39,439 nt of DNA from Marinobacter sp. AC-23 (GTDB lineage Bacteria > Pseudomonadota > Gammaproteobacteria > Pseudomonadales > Oleiphilaceae), in contig NZ_MBPP01000029.1 of assembly GCF_001858325.1 (NCBI RefSeq), forward strand, positions 1 to 39,439. The letters are read 5' to 3'. A program made the translations under genes and the position numbers. Below the pieces are notes generated by a model that was not told the DNA's origin, did not search any database, and saw only the letters and a program-made list of their open reading frames with translations. This document shows, piece by piece, positions 1 to 9,564 of the stretch (the stretch's first letter is position 1; the number at the start of each line of letters is the position of its first letter).

Positions 1-675
1 AACTCACCACTTTCACGCAAAGAGGCCAGGCGCGCTATACATGCGAGCAACGTCGAGGTAAACGGTGAGGTTTGGAAAGATACCGGCAAACACCTCCCAA
101 CCGGCGCTCAGGTTCTTCTGGAAGGACAGCAGCTAACTGTGCAGGGTGAACGCTACCTAATGCTCAACAAACCTGCAGGCATTGTTAGCGCAACTCACGA
201 CAGCGAGCACTCAACAGCACTGGACCTTCTGCCGACCGAGCTAATCGAGCTAACCCGCAATCTTCATATCGCCGGGCGGCTAGACGCCGACACCACAGGC
301 TTACTGCTGCTGACAACCGATGGCCAGTGGTCCCACAGGGTTACGTCCCCCAGAATAGAATGCCCGAAAACCTATCGAGTGAATTTGAGCACACCTATTT
401 TAGATTCAACCATCCAAGACCTGGAAACAGGCGTGATGCTTCACCAGGATCCAAAACCTACGAAGCCTGCACAAGTAACGGTTCTGGAACCACAGTTGAT
501 TGAACTAACGATTTCAGAAGGGCGCTACCACCAGGTAAAGCGCATGCTGGCAGCGGCGGGTAACCACGTGGTGGCTTTGCACAGGCAACGCATTGGCGAT
601 ATTGTTCTCGACCCGGTACTGGAGCCAGGCGCTTACCGGGAGTTAACAGAGCAAGAAGTCGCCTCGATCGGCTGA
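1..675 (+). CDS. rsuA: RsuA/RluB-family pseudouridine synthase, 5' end cut off by the window
   Basis: The reading frame is open from base 1, so the gene starts upstream of the window; the GTG at 139 is internal. The first 45 codons encode an S4 RNA-binding domain (LSRKEARRAI... EVNGEV...). The catalytic domain follows, with the GRLDADTTGLLLLT motif carrying the catalytic Asp of the RsuA/RluB/RluE/RluF group, and a late EGRYHQVKRMLAAAGN motif typical of the family. These enzymes isomerise a specific uridine in rRNA to pseudouridine. The short size (about 225 visible residues) and sequence style fit RsuA (16S U516) better than the longer RluB, but the missing N-terminus prevents certainty. It ends 2 bases before the convergent asparaginase-like gene, with no terminator visible between them. 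Confidence 0.85.
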   Translation, partial: NSPLSRKEARRAIHASNVEVNGEVWKDTGKHLPTGAQVLLEGQQLTVQGERYLMLNKPAGIVSATHDSEHSTALDLLPTELIELTRNLHIAGRLDADTTGLLLLTTDGQWSHRVTSPRIECPKTYRVNLSTPILDSTIQDLETGVMLHQDPKPTKPAQVTVLEPQLIELTISEGRYHQVKRMLAAAGNHVVALHRQRIGDIVLDPVLEPGAYRELTEQEVASIG

Positions 676-677
676 CC

Positions 678-1157
678 TCAGCTACGCTCGAACCGCTGGG
701 CTTTCAGGTTTTTGCGCACAGCACCTGCCTCGAACACTTCTCCGTTCATGGCTATGTACACTCCGGGCGGCAAAAGTTGCACCGCCGCCCAAGCAAAACC
801 AATATTGAATACCGCGTCGCTACGGCGCATCCGCGCAGGCTGCATGGCACCCGTAAGAACAATGGTTTTGTCCCGCAGTGACGACAGCGCTTGAGCGGTT
901 TCTGCCATGGTGTCAGTACCGTGGGTAATCAGTATGCGTGTGCTGTCGCAGGCGCTGACCGCCTCCCGAACCAGCACGCGATCCTCATCGGTCATTTCCA
1001 GGCTGTCTTTACGCAACAGTCCCTGCAGGCTATAGCCGTTGTGAATATTGGACTCCGCCAACAGTTCCGGCACCAGAGACTCCGCGATTTCAAACTCACT
1101 GTTGGCGTCAAAATACACCTTGTCGATGGTGCCACCTGTGGTAAAGATTCGGATCAT
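678..1157 (-). CDS. Small one-domain asparaginase-family protein (159 aa)
   Basis: The product matches only the N-terminal domain of type I/II L-asparaginases. It shows the TTGGTID motif at the N-terminus with the nucleophile-region Thr, the HGTDTM motif with the second catalytic Thr-Asp pair, and DKTIVLTGAM containing the conserved Lys. Normal asparaginases are about 320-350 aa; this one stops after the conserved ...YIAMNGEVF segment. I recall stand-alone forms of this length in Pseudomonas and Marinobacter, so I read it as an intact short family rather than a truncation. ATG at 1157 puts MIRIFTTGG at the N-terminus as in asparaginases, with GGCGGGAAAG just upstream; an upstream in-frame start at 1199 adds 14 unlikely residues. 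Asparagine hydrolysis itself is unproven for the one-domain form. Confidence 0.8.
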   Translation of the reverse strand: MIRIFTTGGTIDKVYFDANSEFEIAESLVPELLAESNIHNGYSLQGLLRKDSLEMTDEDRVLVREAVSACDSTRILITHGTDTMAETAQALSSLRDKTIVLTGAMQPARMRRSDAVFNIGFAWAAVQLLPPGVYIAMNGEVFEAGAVRKNLKAQRFERS

Positions 1158-1204
1158 GGCTTTCCCGCCCTGCAAAACTTGCCACACTCGCGGTTGCAAA
1201 TGCT

Positions 1205-2143
1205 CTACTTCAAAGCTGCCGTGGTGCTGCCAGCCATGGAGTTATAAGCTGCGTTCTTTTCCTGCGCGTATTGCCGCGCCGCTTTCGCCACCTGCCCGGT
1301 GGCGCCGGTATCCAGCCAGCGCTTAATACGCCCGGCATCGCCCATGGGCGAACGGGTGCCCAAGGAATCCAGAAGCACAGTCACCACACGCTTGCCGTTC
1401 ATTTTTGAAATCATAACCAAACAACGCCCGGCGTCAGACAAGTAGCCCGTTTTACTCAAGCCCACACCCCAGCTTTCACGGTGCACCAACGCATTGGTGT
1501 TGCCGAAGGACAAGCTATAACGAGGCTGCCGGAATTGGCCACGGAAATAGTCAGTTGTAGAGTACTCACGAATCTCCGGATACTTGGCCGCGGCATTAAC
1601 CAGTTTCACCAGGTCTCCCGCCGTTGAAACATTCTCCACCGACAAGCCTGTGGGGTCTACAAAATGGGAGCCTGTCATGCCTAGCGCTTTTGCTTTGGCA
1701 TTCATGGCATCCACAAACCCGTCAAACCCACCTGGGTGGCTTCGGGCGAGTGTGTAGGCGGCAAAGTTCTCTGACGACATCAAAGCAATACGCAGCACAT
1801 CGGAGCGACGCATCTGCGAGCCCACTCGGATACGGGTGTACGCATTGGCTGCTGCGGGCGTATGGCGTTTCTGAAATGCCAGCCACTCATTTAGCGACGC
1901 ACCGGACTCGAGCACTACCAAGGCCGTCATTACCTTGGTAACAGACGCAATGGGCACCGAGCGGTCGGCGTTTTTGGCAAACAACAGATCATTGCTGCCA
2001 GCCACAGCCACCGCAGCATTAACGGATGCCAGGTTAGGTCCCTGTGCATCCGCATTACTAGCGCTTTTCTCATGCGCGTGCAGTGCTAACGGCAGGCAAA
2101 GCGCCAGCCATAACGCCACTCGCGCCATATGTGTTCTGCGCAT
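1205..2143 (-). CDS. pbpG: Penicillin-binding protein 7-like D-Ala-D-Ala endopeptidase/carboxypeptidase
   Basis: 312 aa serine peptidase of the S11 family. An N-terminal signal peptide (basic start, hydrophobic ARVALWLALCLPLALHA, likely cut near residue 23) targets it to the periplasm. All three active-site motifs are present: SVTK at 67-70 with the acylated Ser, SEN at 124-126, and KTG at 231-233. Length and motif spacing match E. coli PbpG (PBP7), which cleaves peptidoglycan cross-links, better than the longer DacA/DacC carboxypeptidases. ATG at 2143 has AGGA eight bases upstream. The gene lies 32 bases downstream of ilvD on the same strand; a TTGCCG and TATATA pair overlapping the ilvD stop could give it its own promoter, but this is weak. 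Confidence 0.9.
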   Translation of the reverse strand: MRRTHMARVALWLALCLPLALHAHEKSASNADAQGPNLASVNAAVAVAGSNDLLFAKNADRSVPIASVTKVMTALVVLESGASLNEWLAFQKRHTPAAANAYTRIRVGSQMRRSDVLRIALMSSENFAAYTLARSHPGGFDGFVDAMNAKAKALGMTGSHFVDPTGLSVENVSTAGDLVKLVNAAAKYPEIREYSTTDYFRGQFRQPRYSLSFGNTNALVHRESWGVGLSKTGYLSDAGRCLVMISKMNGKRVVTVLLDSLGTRSPMGDAGRIKRWLDTGATGQVAKAARQYAQEKNAAYNSMAGSTTAALK

Positions 2144-2175
2144 CTATAAAGTCCTGTATATATTGTAGCTAGGTA

Positions 2176-3852
2176 TCACGGCAAATCCGTAACAGCGCCG
2201 GTCGATGCCGAGCTCACGGTGCGGCCGTATTTTGCCAACACACCTCGAGTAAAGCGCGGTTGTGGGGCCACCCAGGCTTTGCGACGGCGCTCTAGCTCTT
2301 CCGCAGAAACGTCCAGCTCCATGCTGTTTGCAACCGCATCGATGGTAATGGTATCGCCATCTTCAACCAGCGCAATAGGGCCGCCCTCCGCAGCTTCCGG
2401 TGTGATGTGGCCCACCACAAACCCGTGGCTACCGCCGGAAAAACGACCGTCAGTAATCAGTGCTACATCATTACCCAGGCCTTTGCCCATGATCGCCGAC
2501 GTGGGAGTAAGCATTTCACGCATGCCCGGGCCACCCTTGGGGCCTTCGTAGCGGATCACCAGCACATCACCGGCAACCACCGTGCCGTCGATAATCCGCT
2601 CCTGAGCCTCCTCTTCCGAATGGAACACCCGGGCGCGTCCAGAAAAATGCGTGCCTTCCTTCCCGGTAATTTTGGCTACTGAGCCTTCAGGAGCCAGGTT
2701 GCCGTAAAGAATACGCAAGTGGCTGTCTGCTTTCACCGGGTTATCAAAGGCACGAATAATATCTTGGGCTTCTGAATATGGCTCCACAGAGGCCAGGTTC
2801 TCCGCCAGGGTGTGCCCAGTTACGGTCAGGCATTCACCATGCAGCAGCCCACGCTCCAGCAACATCTTCATCAACGGCTGAATGCCACCGATCGCCACCA
2901 GTTCCGACATCATATAGTGCCCGCTTGGGCGCAAATCGGCTAGCACAGGTACGCGCTTTCCAATCTCGACAAAATCTTCCAGGCTGAGCTCCACACCCAC
3001 AGTACTGGCCATGGCCAGCAGGTGCAGAACCGCGTTGGTAGAACCGCCCAACGCAATAACAACCGTAATGGCGTTTTCAAAAGCCTCACGGGTCATAACA
3101 TCGGAAGGCTTGATGTCTTTCTCCAGAAGATTCAAAACCGCAGCGCCTGCGGCCCGACAATCGTCCATCTTGTTGTTGGAAACGGCATTCTGCGCTGAAC
3201 TGCCTGGCAGGCTCATGCCCATGGCTTCAATGGCCGAGGCCATGGTATTTGCAGTGTACATACCGCCACAGGAACCCGGGCCGGGAATGGCCGTTTCTTC
3301 AATCTGTTTTACTTCGATCAGGTCCATGTCACCCCGAGCATGGGCACCTACCGCTTCGAATACCGAGACAATGTCTGTGTGATTTTCACCGGGCAGAATC
3401 GTACCGCCATACACGAACACCGAGGGCCGATTTAATCGGGCCAGACCCATCAGGCAGCCAGGCATATTCTTGTCACAGCCACCTATGGCAACCAGTCCGT
3501 CAAAACCCTCGCAACCGGCTACGGTTTCGATGGAATCGGCAATAACTTCCCGGGAAACCAAAGAGTACTTCATGCCCAACGTGCCGTTGGCGATGCCGTC
3601 AGACACAGTGATGGTATTAAAAATCAGTGATTTTCCGCCGGCTGAATCGGCACCCGCCGAGGAGGCTTCCGCCAACTCATGGATGTGCATGTTACACGGC
3701 GTCAGATTGCTCCAGGTAGAAGCAATGCCAACCTGGGGTTTGCGGAAATCCTCATCCGTGAAACCGACGGCCCGAAGCATGGCGCGGCTGGCGGACTTGC
3801 CTATACCGTCCACCACGGGGGCGGAATAGCGGCGGCGTTTATCATCGGTCAT
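2176..3852 (-). CDS. ilvD: Dihydroxy-acid dehydratase
   Basis: 558 aa enzyme that dehydrates 2,3-dihydroxy-3-methylbutanoate and the 3-methylpentanoate homologue in valine and isoleucine synthesis. Visible family motifs include [16 protein letters not shown] and [15 protein letters not shown], which hold the Cys residues that ligate the iron-sulfur cluster, and a C-terminal [14 protein letters not shown] segment. The start is the ATG at 3852 (MTDDKRRR) because AAGGAGA lies eight bases upstream; an in-frame start at 3876 would place that ribosome site inside the gene. This is the roughly 560-residue form, shorter than the approximately 615-residue E. coli enzyme. It is transcribed divergently from the phosphoketolase-like gene. 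Confidence 0.96.
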   Translation of the reverse strand: MTDDKRRRYSAPVVDGIGKSASRAMLRAVGFTDEDFRKPQVGIASTWSNLTPCNMHIHELAEASSAGADSAGGKSLIFNTITVSDGIANGTLGMKYSLVSREVIADSIETVAGCEGFDGLVAIGGCDKNMPGCLMGLARLNRPSVFVYGGTILPGENHTDIVSVFEAVGAHARGDMDLIEVKQIEETAIPGPGSCGGMYTANTMASAIEAMGMSLPGSSAQNAVSNNKMDDCRAAGAAVLNLLEKDIKPSDVMTREAFENAITVVIALGGSTNAVLHLLAMASTVGVELSLEDFVEIGKRVPVLADLRPSGHYMMSELVAIGGIQPLMKMLLERGLLHGECLTVTGHTLAENLASVEPYSEAQDIIRAFDNPVKADSHLRILYGNLAPEGSVAKITGKEGTHFSGRARVFHSEEEAQERIIDGTVVAGDVLVIRYEGPKGGPGMREMLTPTSAIMGKGLGNDVALITDGRFSGGSHGFVVGHITPEAAEGGPIALVEDGDTITIDAVANSMELDVSAEELERRRKAWVAPQPRFTRGVLAKYGRTVSSASTGAVTDLP

Positions 3853-3912
3853 CAGTCTCTCCTTAAAAGCGTTCACAAACCACAGTAATTGTCAGAAGGC
3901 TGCCAGACTGAC

Positions 3913-3935
3913 CTGCATCAAGCAGCCTGATGCAG
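3913..3935. promoter_or_regulatory. 8-bp inverted repeat in the ilvD / phosphoketolase-like divergent region
   Basis: CTGCATCA, a 7-base spacer, then TGATGCAG forms a perfect dyad in the 130-base divergent intergenic region. TTGACC at 3938-3943 follows immediately and could be a -35 element of the rightward gene, although no good -10 sits at ideal spacing (AATTAA at 17, or CATAAT too close). The position suits a repressor or activator operator, but no regulator is encoded nearby and I cannot assign a family. Confidence 0.35.
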
Positions 3936-3982
3936 CCTTGACCTACAATCGTTTCATAATAATTAAGCCGCGGAGGCACAGC

Positions 3983-6381
3983 ATGTCAAAACCCATTTCG
4001 CCATCAGCGGATTGCCCCAATTTTAAACTCTGGCGCCGTGGCTATGGCGTGATTGGGCATACCGAGATTACCTGCAATCGCGTGCAAAATCTCGCTTCTC
4101 GGCTTGTTGCCAGCGGCCATCAACCGGATACAGCTACAGTTTACCGCAAACTGGCAGATCTCGACCGGCTAACCAGCGCTGGCCTGTGGCTGGTTGTGCA
4201 CATGACCTACGCAAACCGCGTCGATACCTCTGGCACCCCACTTGCCGCGAGAGATTTCAAGTGCGCCCCCGAGGGCCATACTGGCGGGGCATTAAATATG
4301 GTGCCGGCTTACGCGGCTTACCTGACCCTAAACAACCTGACCGGGCACACACGGAGCTGGCTGATGGGCCAAGGCCACTGCGTGGCAGCTATAGATGCGA
4401 TAAATGTGCTGACCGGCAACTTGCACCCGGAACAGCGTGAACGCTACACCGGAACAGACGGCCTGTCACGAATGGTAGCGGATTTCTATAGCTATCAGCA
4501 AAAACCCGACGGCAGCACTGCTGTACCGCTGGGCAGCCACGTTAACCCCTACACAGCCGGCGGTATTATGGAAGGTGGCTATCTGGCTTTGCTGAGCTGC
4601 AATACGCACACATGCCACTACCCGGTGAATCGTTGGTGGCGTTTCTTTCTGACGGCGCTGCTGAGGAGCAGCGCGGCAGTGACTGGATACCCCGCTGGTG
4701 GCGAGCGAAAGACTGTGGCCTGGTAACACCCATCATGGTTGCCAACGGTCGCCGCATTGAACAACGCACGGAGCTGGGCACCCGCGAAGGACTTGAGCAA
4801 TTTGAGGCCCATCTGGCCGCCCGCGGCTTTGACCCATTCCGCTTTGATGGCCGCGACCCGGCAGCGTTTGTTTGCGCCCTGGCAGAAATGGAACTCTCGC
4901 TTCAGGACCGCAGCCATCGCGCACTCGCAGGCGAACTGAATTATCCGGTTCGTATCCCTTACGGTATTGCCGAGACCGTAAAAGGCTTTGGCTTTTACGG
5001 CGCTGGCCTGAACCCTGCTCACAACCTGCCGCTACCTGGAAACCCGCGTATGGACATACGTGCACGAGAGTTGTTTCAGAAACACGCATCTCTTCTGTGG
5101 GTTGCGCCCCATGAGCTTGCAGACAGCATACTGCGACTGAAGGAGCACGACCAACAGGCCCGACCTCTGGAGCGAGATCACCCACTGGCCATGCGCGACC
5201 CCAAAGATCTTGTGATCCCAACCATTGCGGCATGTAACGACCGGATTTCCCCCATGCTGGCGGTGGACAACTTTTTCCGGGCACTGGTTGCGCAAAACCC
5301 CAACCTGAGAGCCAGGGTGGGCAACCCCGATGAGTTGGCCAGCAACCGCCTGAAGGGGGTGCTGGACGACCTGAAGCATAGGGTGAACGACCCCGAAAAC
5401 TCGTCGGAGTCGGTGCACGGAAAAATCATCACCGTGCTAAACGAGGAAGCCGTTGTTTCTGCCTGCCTGGCAAACAAAGCAGGGCTTAACCTGGTCGCCA
5501 GCTATGAAGCCTTCTGTGTGAAAATGCTGGGGGCTGTCCGGCAGGAGCTGATCTTTGCGCGACACCAGAAAGCCGTCGGCCGCCCTGCCCGCTGGCTGGG
5601 GCTACCCATTATTGCCACCTCCCATACTTGGGAAAACGGCAAGAATGAGCAATCCCATCAAGACACCACATTCTGTGAAAGCTTGCTGGGTGAAATGAAT
5701 GACGTATCCCGGGTTATTTTTCCTGCCGATTACAACAGCGCTCTTGCGGCTCTTCCCTGCGTTTTTAATAACCGGGGTACCATCAGCTGTATGATCATTC
5801 CAAAACGGGATCGGCCAAGCGTTTTCAACAGCAACGAAGCAGAAGCGCTTGCACGGCAAGGAGCTTTAGTGGTGGACGAAGATACCTCAGGGGGCGAGCC
5901 AGTACTGCTGATAGCTAACGGCGCCTATCAACTATCGGAAGCCATCCGCGCTAGCGAGCGGCTGCGAGAAACAGGCACATCATTCCGCTTAGTGTATGTT
6001 CAGGAGCCGGGGCGCTTCCGCGAGCCAAGAGATACCTTGGAAGCAGAAAGCTGTGTCTCAGAGATTGAGCGGGAACGCCTATTCCCAAATCGGTTACACC
6101 GACGAGTTGCACTGACCCATATGCGCCCAGAAGTGTTCCGTGGGCACATGCACACACTGTTCCCGGATCCGGGCCACAGCAAAGTGCTGGGTTATATTAA
6201 CCGCGGCGGCACACTGAATGAGGCTGGAATGTTGTTCGCCAACCGCTGCTCTTGGGGCCATACCCTGATGGCTTGTGCCAGTGTTCTGAACAAGCCCCCC
6301 GGAGAGTGGCTGTCCAGTGCCGAACTGGCCGCCGTAGAAGGCCGCGGCGACCCAATTTTGATCACTCGCGGCCTGGCCTGA
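3983..6381 (+). pseudogene. Phosphoketolase-superfamily TPP enzyme, frameshifted near 4585
   Basis: Two overlapping frames (3983-about 4586 and about 4586-6381) join into one 799-residue protein if a G is restored in CTGG(G)CTTT near 4585. The restored junction reads GGYLGFAELQYAHMPLPG, which fits the family exactly. The N-terminal half has GHTGGALNMVPAY and QGHC, followed by SDGAAEEQRGSDW, the equivalent of the GDGEAETG thiamine-diphosphate motif. The C-terminal half has NPDELASNRL, SYEAF, SHTWENGKNEQSHQD and GYINRGGTL, all phosphoketolase-like. The sequence diverges from genuine XFP enzymes in the N-terminal His motifs; I recall such proteins being labelled xylulose-5-phosphate 3-epimerase in databases, so the substrate is uncertain. 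ATG at 3983 has GGAGG seven bases upstream. It converges on phoD with a 3-base gap. Probably intact in the organism. Confidence 0.85.
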
Positions 6382-6384
6382 TGG

Positions 6385-8127
6385 TCAGGGAGTAACTGGC
6401 TCCACACGCCGGTTACCAGCTCCAGGCCGCACCATCCGGCTCGCGCTACGCGCTGTGTCTATGGTGTATTCTCGGGATTTGATGGTGTCCACAAAGTACC
6501 AGTCCGCTCTGGCTTCCTGAGCGGTAAAGGTAACTACCATATAACCGCGCTGATTGATGTTCAGGTAGTCCAGATCATCCACCAGCAAGCCGATTCCCTG
6601 CTCTGCGCCACCAATCAGCTCTTGCGGCAGCTCAAGATATTCTTCCAGCCCTGGCGATGAAACCGACGCCGTTGCGAACTCCACGCCAATTTGATTGCCG
6701 TTAAAATCCTTCAAGTTATTGGCCCAAGCGTTATGAGTGTCGCCAGCCAGTACCACAAGGTTTTTATTCAACGCCTTGGCAGCGCCCAGCACCACCTCCC
6801 GCTCGTACTGATAGCCATCCCACGCATCAAGATTATAAGGAGCAACGGTATCTATCCGCGCCAGCTCTGTGGGTGTGAGTGTGGGATCGTTCGCGAGCTG
6901 CCGACCTTTGAGCTGCGCGAGCTCTCCAAGCATCTGAGGCAAACCGTCAAAGTCTTCGGTTGCGATTTTTCCCAATAACTCCGCTGGCAGATTCATCCGT
7001 CCCATCAAAATCTGCTGCCCAAGCACTTGCCAGGTGGCAGCAGAGTATCCCAGCGACGTCTGTAGCCAAAGCAGCTGCTCAGCACCCAACAACGTCCGAT
7101 TCTGGCTCCCAACATCTGCAATGAACCGAGCCTGATCAAGCCCTGCTGCTGTGAAATAGTCCATGTAATCCAGCTGTTCATCCCGGCCCATATGGCGGGT
7201 ATCCAGCATGTGCAGGTCAACCAGATTTCCAAACCGGAAGGTACGGAAAATCGCCTCGTCATTGCCTTCAATCACCGGTCGAATAGGCATCCACTCAAAG
7301 TACGCTTGCAAAGCTTCAAGCTTGCGGGTGCCATAGTCGCCTTCACCGGAATTATGGTTTCCGGCACCGTTTTCCCAGGCATCGTTCGCAATTTCATGGT
7401 CATCCCAAACTGCGATAAACGGCACTCTACTATGCAGGGCCTGGAGATCTGCATCTGCCCGGTAAATGCCGTAACGGCGCCGATAGTGCTTTAATCTAAT
7501 CAGCTCCAAATCGTTGTCAGAGGGGAAAGTGCGGTTGAGCGCAGCGGCATCGCCCGCCCCATAACTATCAGCTGCACTGCTGTACTCGTAAATGTAATCG
7601 CCCAGATGCACAATCACATCCACGTCATCCCGCTTACTGATCTCGCGATATACATTGAAATAGCCCGCGGGGTAATTGGCACAGGAGACGACTGCCAGCC
7701 GAACCGAATCCACCTCGCCCTCAGGTAGCGTGAGTGTCGTGCCCACCGAGGATTGGCTATCGGAAGTGTGGAACCGGTAGTAGTAGGTTTGTCCAGAGGC
7801 TAGACCTCGAACGTCCACTTTAACCGTAAAGTCGTGGGCGTTTCTGGCCTCTGCTGTGCCAGAGTGAACGAGGTTTTCAAAGCCTGAATCGGTTGCCACT
7901 TCCCAAGCTACACTCACTGGCTTCTCAAAATCTCTATTCGGTATCGCGCGGGTCCAGAGAACTACCCCATCCGCCAAAGGGTCACCACTTGCAACACCGT
8001 GAGTAAATTCAGTAGAGCGTTTGTCGTCGCTATCAAATACGCACCCGGCCAAACCGGTTGAGACAACTACTGCGCCCATGCCCATAGCGGACGCCTTCAG
8101 GAAGTCCCGTCTCGTTAGTTTTGTCAT
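6385..8127 (-). CDS. phoD: PhoD-type alkaline phosphatase/phosphodiesterase, Tat-exported
   Basis: 580 aa. The N-terminus is a twin-arginine signal (TRRDFLKASAMG, then a hydrophobic stretch) ending in LAGC, so the mature protein may also be lipid-anchored. A PhoD N-terminal beta domain follows (FTHGVASGDPLADGVVLWTR), then the metallophosphatase core with SCANYPAGYFNVYR, HLGDYIYEY, WDDHEIAND, and AGDTHNAWA, which carry the Asp/His/Asn metal ligands. The family releases phosphate from phosphomono- or diesters in the periplasm, typically using calcium and iron. It would complement the pst system further right. A direct repeat about 120 bases upstream may be a Pho-type control site. Confidence 0.92.
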   Translation of the reverse strand: MTKLTRRDFLKASAMGMGAVVVSTGLAGCVFDSDDKRSTEFTHGVASGDPLADGVVLWTRAIPNRDFEKPVSVAWEVATDSGFENLVHSGTAEARNAHDFTVKVDVRGLASGQTYYYRFHTSDSQSSVGTTLTLPEGEVDSVRLAVVSCANYPAGYFNVYREISKRDDVDVIVHLGDYIYEYSSAADSYGAGDAAALNRTFPSDNDLELIRLKHYRRRYGIYRADADLQALHSRVPFIAVWDDHEIANDAWENGAGNHNSGEGDYGTRKLEALQAYFEWMPIRPVIEGNDEAIFRTFRFGNLVDLHMLDTRHMGRDEQLDYMDYFTAAGLDQARFIADVGSQNRTLLGAEQLLWLQTSLGYSAATWQVLGQQILMGRMNLPAELLGKIATEDFDGLPQMLGELAQLKGRQLANDPTLTPTELARIDTVAPYNLDAWDGYQYEREVVLGAAKALNKNLVVLAGDTHNAWANNLKDFNGNQIGVEFATASVSSPGLEEYLELPQELIGGAEQGIGLLVDDLDYLNINQRGYMVVTFTAQEARADWYFVDTIKSREYTIDTARSASRMVRPGAGNRRVEPVTP

Positions 8128-8245
8128 TATTATATTTCCATTTCAATTCCTGGTACCGGGCACCAAAAAGCCCGAAACGCAACAGCTTGCCCCGTGTGGC
8201 GTCACCATAGAATCTAGTCTGAACAAGCCGGTATGGCACTGTCGA

Positions 8246-8278
8246 ATTACGACAAATCAGTATCAAATCACGACAAGC
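8246..8278 (-). promoter_or_regulatory. Direct repeat upstream of phoD, possible regulatory site
   Basis: On the minus strand TTGTCGT occurs twice 21 bases apart, and TGATTTG occurs twice at exactly 11 bases between them. An 11-base period is how PhoB sites are built, but the units match the CTGTCAT consensus poorly. The location upstream of a phosphatase gene makes it worth recording; I do not claim PhoB binding. Confidence 0.25.
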
Positions 8279-8345
8279 GAGCGGAAAACCAAACACCGTC
8301 AAAGCGGCAAGGTACTAACGGAGCGGAGAGAACAGCGGGAGGCGG

Positions 8346-8379
8346 AAAAAACAACAAGGTACCCGTCTTACCGGGCACC
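8346..8379 (-). terminator. Intrinsic terminator downstream of the glutathione S-transferase gene
   Basis: On the minus strand GGTGCCCG and CGGGTACC form an 8-bp stem (one G-U pair) with a 6-base loop, followed by TTGTTGTTTTTT. It lies 15 bases after the stop codon of the gene at 8395. Confidence 0.7.
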
Positions 8380-8394
8380 CTGCGGGTCGCTTGT

Positions 8395-8970
8395 TTACGA
8401 TTTACGTGGGTCTGTTTCTGCTACCCAAGGAGTGGCTTGCCGGCTATCACGGAAGGCGATAAGGCTTTCAATTCCAGAAAAATCCACAAGGTCGCGGAAA
8501 TCCAGCCAGTCCACCAAGCAATAGAGGCACACGGCTGGATAATTCCACTCCTCAAACTGCCCATCTTCAACCTGAGCTGCGAGGGTGCGCATAGTGGTCA
8601 TGATGCGCTCGCGCTGCAGGTCAAACAACAACACGCCCGGAGTATCCACATCCAGCCCGGAACGCTTGCCTAAAAGCAGGATGACTGCGGAATCATTAGC
8701 GCCATCAATGAGAGTGAGCTGATTTTGCTGATCCCAGGTGAGAGGATCGCGGCCCTGCTTGGAGCTGATATACCTGGAAATTATTCGAGAATCGTAAATC
8801 TCCTGACCATCGCTTTCCAGCACAGGGATTTTGAGTGCCGGATTGCTACGCCTGATTTCATCGCGATCTTCGCCATAAATATCAAGGTTAACAAATTCGT
8901 AGGGCTCTTCATCCAGCAGAATGCGGATACGCCGCACATAGGGCGAGGTGGTTGATCCAATCAGCTTCAT
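8395..8970 (-). CDS. Glutathione S-transferase family protein
   Basis: 191 aa. The N-terminal thioredoxin-fold domain is clear: MKLIGSTTSPYVRRIRILL, then NPALKIPVL with the cis-Pro that contacts glutathione, and the ES/DSR-type glutathione-binding turn (YDSRIISRYI). The C-terminal helical domain is less conserved and ends with WPAV-like family features missing, so the exact class is unclear. The S/T-S-P-Y start resembles bacterial GSTs of unknown substrate. ATG at 8970 has GGAGA seven bases upstream; the longer in-frame start at 9027 would add 19 residues before the conserved fold and is rejected. Confidence 0.82.
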   Translation of the reverse strand: MKLIGSTTSPYVRRIRILLDEEPYEFVNLDIYGEDRDEIRRSNPALKIPVLESDGQEIYDSRIISRYISSKQGRDPLTWDQQNQLTLIDGANDSAVILLLGKRSGLDVDTPGVLLFDLQRERIMTTMRTLAAQVEDGQFEEWNYPAVCLYCLVDWLDFRDLVDFSGIESLIAFRDSRQATPWVAETDPRKS

Positions 8971-9065
8971 AAACTCTCCGGTTGTATAACCCAGTAATAC
9001 TCTGTGAGCAGCTAAAATGTACCACATCAGCGCCCTAAGACAGCAAAATAACAGGGCTTTTACAA

Positions 9066-9095
9066 CAAAAAAAGGCAGCCGAAGCTGCCTTTTTG
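9066..9095 (-). terminator. Intrinsic terminator of the cold-shock gene
   Basis: On the minus strand AAAAAGGCAGC, CTTCGG-type loop and GCTGCCTTTTTTT form a stable stem with the extra-stable UUCG tetraloop and a seven-T tail. It begins about 27 bases after the csp stop codon. The A-run on the other side could let it act in both directions. Confidence 0.88.
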
Positions 9096-9121
9096 GCGGT
9101 TACTACTCTATCCGAACGGGA

Positions 9122-9328
9122 TTAGAGAGGAGTAACGTTCTCCGCCTGAGGGCCTTTCTGGCCCTGGGTAACAGTAAACTCAACTTGCTGGCCTTCTGCC
9201 AGAGTCTTGAAACCGCTGCCCTGAATTGCGCTGTAGTGAACAAAAACGTCCGGGCCGCCTTCACGAGTGATAAAGCCAAAGCCTTTTGCTTCGTTGAAGA
9301 ACTTAACAGTACCGGTAGTAGTAGACAT
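9122..9328 (-). CDS. Cold-shock domain protein (CspA family)
   Basis: 68 aa single cold-shock domain. The two RNA-binding motifs are visible: KGFGFI (RNP1) and VFVHYSAI (RNP2), preceded by [10 protein letters not shown]. Such proteins bind single-stranded RNA and DNA and act as RNA chaperones in the cytoplasm. The ATG at 9328 has AGGAAG eight bases upstream and gives the standard MSTTTGTVK start; an upstream in-frame start at 9349 would overlap that site. The 236 bases upstream hold no gene and could contain a long structured leader as in cspA, but I cannot fix a promoter. It ends at a strong terminator, so it is probably monocistronic. Confidence 0.95.
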   Translation of the reverse strand: MSTTTGTVKFFNEAKGFGFITREGGPDVFVHYSAIQGSGFKTLAEGQQVEFTVTQGQKGPQAENVTPL

Positions 9329-9564
9329 ACTTAAACTTCCTGAAATCAATCATATTATCTGCTGCCATTCACTGAATGTGGCCGGTCAGCGTTTTACGGA
9401 AATACAGAACTCGCGGAATCAAAAACAGGACGGTCACTACTAACTGCGGAGTACGTCTTATTCATGAAATGCTTTGCTGAATCTTTCCTTCACAAATCAC
9501 TCTACTCTTGAATCACTGGCTTGCCAAGTAGATTTAGCACAAATCGTGTAGGTAGAGTCACTAA

